Under the pieces are notes generated by a model. That model was not told the origin of the DNA. It made no database searches and saw nothing but the letters and a program-made list of their open reading frames with translations. The translations under genes were made by a program, and so were the position numbers. A DNA stretch of 7,562 nucleotides from an uncultured Solirubrobacteraceae bacterium (GTDB taxonomy: Bacteria; Actinomycetota; Thermoleophilia; Solirubrobacterales; Solirubrobacteraceae). Of the stretch, positions 1 through 4,660 are shown in pieces; position 1 is the stretch's first letter, and every line of letters starts with the position of its first letter. The stretch spans positions 1 through 7,562 of the forward strand of contig CADCVT010000092.1 in the NCBI GenBank assembly GCA_902806215.1, given 5' to 3'.

Positions 1-1
1 C

Positions 2-778
2 CTCCTGCCCGAGATCGGTCTCGAGGGCCAGCAGAAGCTGCTCGACGCCAAGGTCCTGCTGCTCGGCGCCGGCGGCCTCGGCTCGCCGGTCGCGCTCTAC
101 CTCGCCGCGGCCGGCGTCGGCACGCTCGGCCTGGTCGACGACGACGAGGTCGACGTCTCGAACCTCCAGCGCCAGGTCATCCACACGACCGACCGCGTCG
201 GCGTCTCGAAGGTCGACTCGGCCGAGCAGACGATCAACGCGCTCAACCCCGACGTGAAGGTCGTCAAGTACCAGACGCGGATGGACCGCACGAACATCGC
301 GGAGATCATCGAGGGCTACGACGTCATCGTCGACGGCCTCGACAACTTCCCCACGCGGTACCTGCTCAACGACGCGTCGGTGCGGTTCCGGATCCCGGTC
401 GTCAGCGCGTCGATCCTCGGCTTCGACGGGCAGCTCAGCGTGTTCGCGCCGTACGACGGCCCGTGCTACCGCTGCCTGTACCCGGTGCCGCCGCCGGCCG
501 AGCTGGCGCCGTCGTGCGGTGCCAACGGCGTCCTCGGCGTCCTGCCGGGCACGATGGGCCTGCTTCAGGCGACCGAGGTCGTCAAGCTCGTGATCGGCAC
601 GGGCGAGCCCCTCATCGGCCGCCTGCTGCTGTACGAGGCGCTCGGTGCCACGTTCACCGAGCTCAAGGTCCGCCGCGACCCCGACTGCCCGATCTGCTCG
701 CGCGCGCCCGACGAGATCACCGACGAGGAGCTCGGAGTCTTCCCGGACTACGAGGCCTTCTGCGCGGCCGCGGGCTAG
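2..778 (+). CDS. moeB: MoeB/ThiF-family adenylyltransferase (sulfur-carrier activating), 5' end missing
   Basis: E1-like enzyme that uses ATP to adenylate the C-terminal glycine of a ubiquitin-like sulfur carrier (MoaD, ThiS or CysO) in the cytoplasm. The frame is already open at base 2, and 258 residues are visible. The family's N-terminal lead-in (RYSRH-type) is missing, so about 10-20 residues lie upstream. Seen in the sequence: the nucleotide loop GAGGLGSP (65-88), VDDDEVDVSNLQRQ, the VDGLDNFPTRYLLND segment holding the family's catalytic aspartate, a zinc site made of CYRC (464-475) and CPIC (686-697), and a cysteine in PSCGANG (515-517) at the place of the conserved family cysteine. The protein ends about 27 residues after the last zinc cysteine, so it has no C-terminal rhodanese domain, unlike mycobacterial MoeZ. 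cysO follows after 12 nt, so CysO is the likely substrate; service to MoaD or ThiS is also possible. Family assignment is very sure; the exact carrier is inferred. Confidence 0.93.
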   Translation, partial: LLPEIGLEGQQKLLDAKVLLLGAGGLGSPVALYLAAAGVGTLGLVDDDEVDVSNLQRQVIHTTDRVGVSKVDSAEQTINALNPDVKVVKYQTRMDRTNIAEIIEGYDVIVDGLDNFPTRYLLNDASVRFRIPVVSASILGFDGQLSVFAPYDGPCYRCLYPVPPPAELAPSCGANGVLGVLPGTMGLLQATEVVKLVIGTGEPLIGRLLLYEALGATFTELKVRRDPDCPICSRAPDEITDEELGVFPDYEAFCAAAG

Positions 779-790
779 GTTGAGGTTCCT

Positions 791-1069
791 ATGGCCACCG
801 TGAAGATCCCGCCCGTCCTCCGCTCGTCCACGAGCGGGGAGAAGGAGATCGACGCCGCCGGCGACGACGTCGGCGCCGTCCTCAACAGCCTCGCCGACCA
901 GCACCCTGCCACCAAGGGCCAGCTGTTCGGCGACAACGGCGACCTCAACCGCTACGTGAACGTCTACCTCAACGACGAGGACGTGCGGGTGCTCGACGGG
1001 CTCTCCACGCCCGTCGGACAGGGCGACACGCTCGTCATCCTGCCGGCCATGGCCGGCGGCGCCTCCTAG
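791..1069 (+). CDS. cysO: CysO-like ubiquitin-fold sulfur carrier protein with a Gly-Gly-Ala-Ser tail
   Basis: Small 92-residue beta-grasp protein that carries sulfur as a C-terminal thiocarboxylate for cysteine synthesis. It matches mycobacterial CysO as I recall it along its length: an N-terminal VKIPPVLR strand, the central RYVNVYLNDEDVR block, and the end GDTLVILPAMAGG. The ATG at 791 has a GAGG Shine-Dalgarno (782-785) with 5-nt spacing and lies 12 nt after the adenylyltransferase stop, so the two are surely cotranscribed. Oddity: the di-glycine (codons 1055-1060) is followed by Ala-Ser before the TAG. The mycobacterial protein ends at Gly-Gly. Known carriers with extra residues, such as QbsE, need a JAMM protease to expose the glycine, and a JAMM protease (Mec) is encoded at 4268. 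MoaD or ThiS are alternatives, but the sequence and the cysM/mec context favour CysO. Confidence 0.93.
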   Translation: MATVKIPPVLRSSTSGEKEIDAAGDDVGAVLNSLADQHPATKGQLFGDNGDLNRYVNVYLNDEDVRVLDGLSTPVGQGDTLVILPAMAGGAS

Positions 1070-1101
1070 CCGAGCGACCGGCGCCTACTCCCGTTCGTTG
1101 C

Positions 1102-1121
1102 CGCGCTCCCTCGGGGGCGCG
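1102..1121. terminator. GC-rich hairpin between convergent genes
   Basis: An 8-bp stem (1102-1109 with 1114-1121, one T-G wobble) closes a CTCG loop. It lies in the 79-bp gap between the cysO stop (1069) and the minus-strand gene ending at 1149. No T run follows on either side, so it is at best a factor-independent terminator of the high-GC type, possibly serving both converging transcripts. The rest of the gap is G/C-rich and shows nothing else. Confidence 0.4.
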
Positions 1122-1148
1122 AGCGGGCCGCCCGCCCGCCCACTTCGA

Positions 1149-1949
1149 TCAGGCCGCGACGGCAAGCGTCGCCGACCGCCCGGTCGCCGAACCTTCCTCA
1201 CGTCCGCTCACGACGCCGAGGAACCACCAGCTCTCGGGCCGGGCGAGTGCCGGCACGCTCAGGTAGAGCAGGCGGGGAAGCGGCCGGCCGTCGGGAAGGA
1301 CGCGCGTTCCGTGGGAGAAGAGCGCGCGCTGAATCTCGCGAGACGGCTCAGAGAGCCCGATGAGCAGGCCCAGGTCAGAACTCCGCATGTTCACCTGGTC
1401 GGCCAGCCTCTGGACGTCGGAGACCCGCGCCCGTCCGAGCTTGAACTCTCCGACGACGATGCCGGGGTGGGCGTCCGCCCGAGACAGCGTGAGTTCGAAG
1501 TCGATACCGCCGCCGGGAGCAGGTCGCCGCACGACATCGGGCGCGACGAAGGCCCGGATCCGACGCTCGAGGTCGCTGGCGAGGCGGCGCTTGGCCGAGA
1601 TCACACGCTCGGTTTCTGGGGGAGCGTGGATCACCGTTCCTCTGCCAACGCGCCGGAGCCCTTCGAGCAGGTCGAACTGGGCTCCGTCGTCGACATCCGC
1701 CCAGTACTCGGGGTAGAACGGGACGATCGACACGGCCGCGCTCGCGCCAGGATCGATCGGCTCGGTCGTCTCGATAGCGCAGCCGTTGAGAAGGGGGTTG
1801 CCGTCGGCAGAGATCTCTCCGAACCACACATTGCTGCGGTAGCTCGGGCCGATGGCCGTCTGCCGGCCGCCCTCGCTGTTCGGGAGGAGGTCGATGTTCG
1901 CGTCGAAGCGAAGCTGCGCACGCTCATCGCTCGTGCCGGTCACGTTCAA
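1149..1949 (-). CDS. EF-Tu domain III-like barrel fused to a PD-(D/E)XK nuclease-like domain
   Basis: A 266-residue protein with two parts. Residues about 11-107 resemble the third domain of elongation factor Tu: SEGGRQTAIGPSYR matches the EEGGR-x-T-x-YRP region, IDPGASAAVSIV matches the PGD strand, and EGLRRVGRGTVI matches the REGGRTVGAGVV end. There is no GTPase domain. Residues about 118-245 resemble a PD-(D/E)XK endonuclease: a helix-rich lead (SAKRRLASDLERRIRAF), D150 in GGGIDFEL, E168-x-K170 in VVGEFKLG, then DVQRLADQV with Q180, as in Mrr-type enzymes. The start is TTG at 1949, supported by a GAGGAG Shine-Dalgarno 8 nt upstream; a GTG six bases further in is poorly spaced. It overlaps the stop of the upstream minus-strand gene as TTGA, so translation is probably coupled. 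Catalytic residues look intact. Target and function are unknown; a defence, toxin or RNA/DNA-processing role is only inference. Confidence 0.8.
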   Translation of the reverse strand: MNVTGTSDERAQLRFDANIDLLPNSEGGRQTAIGPSYRSNVWFGEISADGNPLLNGCAIETTEPIDPGASAAVSIVPFYPEYWADVDDGAQFDLLEGLRRVGRGTVIHAPPETERVISAKRRLASDLERRIRAFVAPDVVRRPAPGGGIDFELTLSRADAHPGIVVGEFKLGRARVSDVQRLADQVNMRSSDLGLLIGLSEPSREIQRALFSHGTRVLPDGRPLPRLLYLSVPALARPESWWFLGVVSGREEGSATGRSATLAVAA

Positions 1950-2266
1950 GCCGGTAGCTCCTCGAACCGCATCGCGCGGTTGAAGTCGTTGATGCGGTCG
2001 TCGCGGACAGCGTACGCCGTTCCGCCATCGGGCTCGATGAGCTCCAGAGCGTCGAGCAGCCGGTCAGGCACGGAGATCACAACGAGGGACAAGGACTCGG
2101 CGAACAGCGCGCTGGCGATCGGCGCAAACCGTTCCGCGTCCTCGCGATGACGCCAGAACTCCTTGACTTCTGCCCCGCCCGGCGGGATCCGCCAGCCGTT
2201 GCGGCTGCGCAGATCGTCCAGCTCAGGATTCTCCACCATCCGGAACAGGAGGGTCCGATCGGCCAT
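1946..2266 (-). CDS. Unknown 106-residue protein, first gene of a coupled pair
   Basis: I do not recognise this protein with confidence. It starts MADRTLLFRMVENPELDDL and ends FNRAMRFEELPA. The pattern LLFRMVENPELDDLRSRNGWRIP, then KEFWRHREDAERFAPIA, then a hydrophobic strand LSLVVISVPDRLLDAL, recalls small proteins with an ADP-ribosyltransferase-like or RES-like layout (Y/F-R-x-V entry strand, 'E-x-K-x-F-x-x-x-x-E-D-A' helix). That is a weak, memory-based resemblance and no catalytic triad can be fixed from it. No signal peptide or membrane segment is seen. The ATG at 2266 has no Shine-Dalgarno but has a TACGTT -10-like box 7 nt upstream, so it is probably leaderless. The frame runs open further upstream, but that would cross the divergent promoter region and lacks family-like sequence. 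Its TGA overlaps the TTG of the EF-Tu/nuclease gene, so the two probably act together. Confidence 0.72.
   Translation of the reverse strand: MADRTLLFRMVENPELDDLRSRNGWRIPPGGAEVKEFWRHREDAERFAPIASALFAESLSLVVISVPDRLLDALELIEPDGGTAYAVRDDRINDFNRAMRFEELPA
1958..1963 (-). promoter_or_regulatory. Shine-Dalgarno for the TTG start at 1949
   Basis: GAGGAG on the minus strand, inside the end of the upstream gene and 8 nt before TTG. It decides between TTG (1949) and the in-frame GTG (1943), which would sit 14 nt away. Confidence 0.7.
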
Positions 2267-2273
2267 CGGTGCG

Positions 2274-2279
2274 AACGTA
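2274..2279 (-). promoter_or_regulatory. -10-like TACGTT for a leaderless start at 2266
   Basis: A TANNNT hexamer on the minus strand, separated by 7 nt from the ATG at 2266; no Shine-Dalgarno lies between. Transcription would then begin at or next to the A of the start codon. No convincing -35 was found. Confidence 0.5.
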
Positions 2280-2346
2280 CTGCTGGGGAGGTCGTGCATA
2301 CACCGGCGGGCGCGACCTGCGCGTCGTTCCGGCACACAAGTTGCAC

Positions 2347-2356
2347 CGGGCGCCCG
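2347..2356. promoter_or_regulatory. 10-bp perfect palindrome in the divergent promoter region
   Basis: CGGGCGCCCG is its own reverse complement. It lies 3 nt before the -10-like box of the CPCC gene, within the 107-bp gap between the divergent starts 2266(-) and 2374(+). The position would suit an operator, but short GC palindromes arise easily by chance in such GC-rich DNA. Confidence 0.25.
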
Positions 2357-2359
2357 AGT

Positions 2360-2365
2360 TACTGT
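2360..2365 (+). promoter_or_regulatory. -10-like TACTGT for a leaderless start at 2374
   Basis: A TANNNT hexamer with 8 nt to the GTG at 2374 and no Shine-Dalgarno between them. It supports GTG 2374 over an earlier in-frame GTG at 2269. A TTGCAC at 2341-2346 looks like a -35 but is only 13 nt away, too close for the usual spacing. Confidence 0.5.
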
Positions 2366-2373
2366 CCCGGGCT

Positions 2374-3009
2374 GTGGCTCGCCCGCGCTTTCCCTGCCCG
2401 TGCAGCGGGTGGCCGACGCTCGACGAGCGCGACGCGTACGAGATCTGCTCCGTCTGCGGATGGGAGGACGACGGCGACGACGACCACCCGTGGTCGATCT
2501 CGGGCCCGAACCACGAGAGCCTGTGGGAGGCGCAACTGCGCTGGCGCAATGACGGGCTGTCGAAGAAGCAGCGACGGCGCGCTCTCGAGGAGCTCCGCGC
2601 GGCCGAGGCGGCAAAGCGGCTGCCCGACCACCTCGCGAAGCTGAGCCGCGCGCTCGGAGCGCCGGTCGAGGAGATGGTCGACAACGGGGAGGCCGATCGA
2701 CTCTCGATGGAGGTCTGGAACGACAGCCGCAGCCGGTACTCCGACCGGTGGACGATCCCGGCCCTGACCGAGGCGCTCGACGGGCTGCGCGTCCCGCACG
2801 ACCTCGACGTCGTCGTCCTCGCGATCTCCTACGACCGCCTCTTCGGCGCGCCCATCGCACCGGCCCATCTCGTCGTCGAACGCTGGCCGCGCGTCATGGA
2901 GGTCACGAACTACGTGTCGGTCTGCACCCGCACGCTCGGAAGCGCGCTGCTGATCTCCCGCTTCAACGACGACCTCGACGTGGCGGCATGGGGCGCGTTC
3001 GCGCTCTGA
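2374..3009 (+). CDS. CPCC-type cysteine-rich zinc-site protein with unknown C-terminal region
   Basis: A 211-residue protein with an N-terminal domain like the CPCC family (Pfam Cys_rich_CPCC): FPCPCSGWPTLDERDAYEIC, then SVCGWEDDGDD and GPNHESLWEAQLRWRNDG. C8, C10, C25 and C28 could form a zinc knuckle. The fourth family cysteine (CPCC) is serine here (CPCS). A basic helix (SKKQRRRALEELRAAEAAKR, about 63-82) follows, and then about 125 residues I do not recognise (LDVVVLAISYDRLFGAPIAP, ISRFNDDLDVAAWGAFAL). Family members are commonly short, so the C-terminal extension is unusual. The start chosen is GTG 2374 because the motif begins 6 residues later and a leaderless-type promoter lies just upstream. 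A start at 2269 would add 35 residues without family character. The gene is divergent from the EF-Tu/nuclease pair across 107 bp and may share regulation with it. The function is unknown. Confidence 0.8.
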   Translation: MARPRFPCPCSGWPTLDERDAYEICSVCGWEDDGDDDHPWSISGPNHESLWEAQLRWRNDGLSKKQRRRALEELRAAEAAKRLPDHLAKLSRALGAPVEEMVDNGEADRLSMEVWNDSRSRYSDRWTIPALTEALDGLRVPHDLDVVVLAISYDRLFGAPIAPAHLVVERWPRVMEVTNYVSVCTRTLGSALLISRFNDDLDVAAWGAFAL

Positions 3010-3023
3010 ACCGGGGCCCGCAC

Positions 3024-3039
3024 GGGGTGTGAGCACCCC
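3024..3039. terminator. Perfect 6-bp inverted repeat before cysM (terminator or operator)
   Basis: GGGGTG and CACCCC flank a TGAG loop, starting 14 nt after the stop of the CPCC gene. A C run, not a T run, follows, so terminator strength is doubtful. The dyad also covers the place expected for the -35 of the cysM promoter (its -10-like box is at 3050), so it could equally be a regulator-binding site. Confidence 0.35.
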
Positions 3040-3049
3040 CGTTCCGGGC

Positions 3050-3055
3050 TACACT
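3050..3055 (+). promoter_or_regulatory. -10-like TACACT for leaderless cysM
   Basis: A TANNNT hexamer with 7 nt to the GTG at 3063. No Shine-Dalgarno is present in the gap. It would give cysM its own promoter, which makes sense because the inserted block separates cysM from cysO. Confidence 0.55.
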
Positions 3056-3062
3056 TTCTGAA

Positions 3063-4034
3063 GTGACTCCGGCGGAGCTCCGCAACCGGCCCTGCGGCGG
3101 CCGCTACGAGGACATCGTGAGCGCGATCGGCAACACGCCGCTCGTGGAGCTCAAGCGGTTCTCGCCCAAGCCGGGGGTGCGCATCTGGGCCAAGCTCGAG
3201 AGCTTCAACCCGACCGGGTCGGTCAAGGATCGCGTCGCCCGCGCGCTCATCGAGAGCGCCGAGGAGCAGGGCCTCATCCGGCCCGGCCAGACCATCCTCG
3301 AGCCGACCTCGGGCAACACGGGGATCTCCCTCGCGATGATCTGCTCGCGCAAGGGCTACAAGCTCAAGGTCGTCATGCCGGACAACGTCACGCCGGAGCG
3401 CACCCAGCTCCTGAAGATGTACGGCGCCGACATCGTCTACTCGCCCGGCAACCTGGGCTCGAACGGCGCGGTCGCCAAGGCGCTCGAGATGGCCGAGGAA
3501 GATCCGAGCTACTACATGCCGTACCAGTACGGCAACATGGCGAACCCCGACGCGCACTACAACGGGACCGCGAAGGAGATCCTCGAGGAGCTCGACCAGG
3601 TCGACCCGTTCGCCGCGGGCCTCGGCACCGGCGGCACGCTCATGGGCAACGCCCGCCGCTTCAAGGAGGAGCTCGGCGACACGGTGAAGATCGTCGCCGC
3701 CGAGCCGATGCAGGGCGAGCCCGTCCAGGGCCTGCGGTCGCTCGATGACGGATTCATCCCTCCCATCATCGACTTGTCGCTGCTCGACCGGAAGATCTTC
3801 GTGACGAACCACGACGCGATCGTCTGGACGCGCCGACTCCTCGACGAGGAGGGCATCTTCGCCGGCGTCTCGAGCGGGGCGATCCTCAAGATCGCCGTCC
3901 GCGTCGCCGAGGAGATGGACGAGGGCAACGTCGTGTTCATCGTCTGCGACGACGGCTGGAAGTACCAGTCGAGCGGGATCTACACGCTGCCCGTTGACGA
4001 GATAGAGAACCTCGACGCCACCGTTTGGTGGTAG
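3063..4034 (+). CDS. cysM: CysM, PLP-dependent cysteine synthase using O-phosphoserine and CysO-thiocarboxylate
   Basis: A 323-residue fold-type II PLP enzyme of the cysteine synthase family. It makes an aminoacrylate from O-phosphoserine and adds sulfur delivered by CysO thiocarboxylate, giving CysO-cysteine. Seen: the PLP lysine K55 in NPTGSVKDR, the substrate loop EPTSGNTGISLAM (80-92), MPDNVTPER, YQYGNMANPDAHY, the PLP-phosphate glycine loop GLGTGGTLMG (187-196), and EGIFAGVSSGA. R225 in VQGLRSLDDGF aligns with Arg220 of M. tuberculosis CysM, the residue known to select O-phosphoserine over O-acetylserine. The C-terminus ends ATVWW, similar to the mycobacterial C-terminal tail that covers the active site. 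The GTG at 3063 appears leaderless. An in-frame GTG at 3117 would cut into RYEDIVSAIGNTP, which is conserved with mycobacterial CysM, so it was rejected. tatA follows after 10 nt. Cystathionine beta-synthase or CysK activity is less likely given R225 and the context. Confidence 0.93.
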   Translation: MTPAELRNRPCGGRYEDIVSAIGNTPLVELKRFSPKPGVRIWAKLESFNPTGSVKDRVARALIESAEEQGLIRPGQTILEPTSGNTGISLAMICSRKGYKLKVVMPDNVTPERTQLLKMYGADIVYSPGNLGSNGAVAKALEMAEEDPSYYMPYQYGNMANPDAHYNGTAKEILEELDQVDPFAAGLGTGGTLMGNARRFKEELGDTVKIVAAEPMQGEPVQGLRSLDDGFIPPIIDLSLLDRKIFVTNHDAIVWTRRLLDEEGIFAGVSSGAILKIAVRVAEEMDEGNVVFIVCDDGWKYQSSGIYTLPVDEIENLDATVWW

Positions 4035-4044
4035 GAAGCACCAC

Positions 4045-4236
4045 ATGCCCTTCAACGTCGGCGGACCCGAGCTCATCATCATCCTGATCATCGCCCTGCT
4101 CGTGCTGGGTCCGAAGAAGCTCCCGGACTTCGGCCGCTCGCTCGGCAACGGCATGCGGGAGTTCAAGGACTCGCTCACCGGCGCGGACCCGCGCCACAAC
4201 GACGACGACGAGGACGAGCGGCTCGCACTGCGGTAG
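4045..4236 (+). CDS. tatA: TatA/E-family twin-arginine translocase subunit
   Basis: A 63-residue membrane protein of the Tat system, which exports folded proteins bearing twin-arginine signals; TatA oligomers form the translocation element. Seen: a short N-terminus (MPFNVGGPEL), one transmembrane helix (about 9-22, IIILIIALLVLG), the hinge GPKKLPDFGRSLG, an amphipathic helix (to about residue 44) and a highly acidic tail (DDDEDE). This is the standard TatA layout at the short end of its size range. The ATG at 4045 has a GGAAG Shine-Dalgarno (4034-4038) beginning in the cysM stop codon, so it is translated from the cysM message. No tatB or tatC is visible here. The placement between cysM and mec is not mechanistically explained and is probably just operon packing. 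Confidence 0.92.
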   Translation: MPFNVGGPELIIILIIALLVLGPKKLPDFGRSLGNGMREFKDSLTGADPRHNDDDEDERLALR

Positions 4237-4237
4237 T

Positions 4238-4251
4238 CGCGCCCCTGCGCG
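4238..4251. terminator. Small GC hairpin between tatA and mec
   Basis: CGCGC and GCGCG flank a CCCT loop, directly after the tatA stop and 3 bp before the -10-like box of mec. There is no T run. It may be a weak terminator ahead of the mec promoter, or chance in GC-rich DNA. Confidence 0.25.
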
Positions 4252-4253
4252 GC

Positions 4254-4259
4254 TAGCCT
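4254..4259 (+). promoter_or_regulatory. -10-like TAGCCT for leaderless mec
   Basis: A TANNNT hexamer with 8 nt to the GTG at 4268 and no Shine-Dalgarno in front of that start. It would give mec and the two coupled downstream genes their own promoter within the run. Confidence 0.45.
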
Positions 4260-4267
4260 GACCGGGC

Positions 4268-4660
4268 GTGAAGATCGCCCGGAACCTGCTCGACCAGATC
4301 AACGACCACGCGCGCGCCGACCTCCCGCACGAGTGCTGCGGCGCCGTGGGAGTGCGCGACGGCGTGGCGACGAAGGTCTACCCCTGCAAGAACGAGGCCG
4401 CGAGCGCGATGAAGTTCGAGATGGGCATCGACCTCTTCCACGCGCTCGAGGACATCGAGGAGCGCGGCGACGAGCTCGGGGCCATCTACCACTCGCACCC
4501 GAGGACCGAGGCGTATCCGTCGCAGACGGACATGAACTGGTCCGAGCAGTACCCCGGCGTCGAGTGGATCATCGTGAGCCTCCGCGACGGCGAGACGTCC
4601 CCGCGTTCGTTCCACGTCACGCGCTCGAGCGTCGAAGAGGTCCCCGTGGAGGTCGTGTGA
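4268..4660 (+). CDS. mec: Mec, JAMM/MPN+ zinc metalloprotease acting on CysO
   Basis: A 130-residue JAMM-domain zinc protease. In M. tuberculosis, Mec hydrolyses the CysO-cysteine adduct to free cysteine and CysO. The complete JAMM set is visible: E22 in PHECCGAVG, H75-S76-H77-P78 in YHSHPRTEAYPSQTD, then S85 and D88 (HxHx10D). The length is that of a bare JAMM domain with no extra parts. The GTG start at 4268 puts E22 at the usual distance from the N-terminus, and the start appears leaderless. It follows tatA by 31 nt and its TGA overlaps the next start as GTGA. Because CysO here ends GG-Ala-Ser, this protease may also trim that dipeptide, as JAMM proteases do for other sulfur carriers. That second role is inferred. 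Confidence 0.92.
   Translation: MKIARNLLDQINDHARADLPHECCGAVGVRDGVATKVYPCKNEAASAMKFEMGIDLFHALEDIEERGDELGAIYHSHPRTEAYPSQTDMNWSEQYPGVEWIIVSLRDGETSPRSFHVTRSSVEEVPVEVV

Noticed and set aside
1122..1142. GCCCGCCC-type short repeats after the cysO hairpin
   Set aside because: Simple GC-rich run of a few units; not distinguishable from background composition.
1098..2150. Long plus-strand open frame (350 codons) across the minus-strand pair
   Set aside because: Its translation is Arg/Pro-rich with no recognisable motif and no Shine-Dalgarno or -10 box, while the opposite strand encodes clear EF-Tu-III and PD-(D/E)XK motifs. It is a GC-bias shadow.
2269..2373. In-frame upstream extension of the CPCC gene from GTG 2269
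   Set aside because: It would add 35 residues without family character, run through the divergent promoter region, and ignore the leaderless -10 box just before GTG 2374.
2267..2860. Upstream extension of the 106-residue minus-strand gene
   Set aside because: The open frame continues, but it runs antisense to the CPCC gene and gives Arg/Ser-rich sequence; ATG 2266 has a well-placed -10 box.
2910..4199. Minus-strand open frame (429 codons) opposite cysM and tatA
   Set aside because: cysM and tatA are unmistakable on the plus strand; the antisense translation is low-complexity and typical of high-GC shadows.
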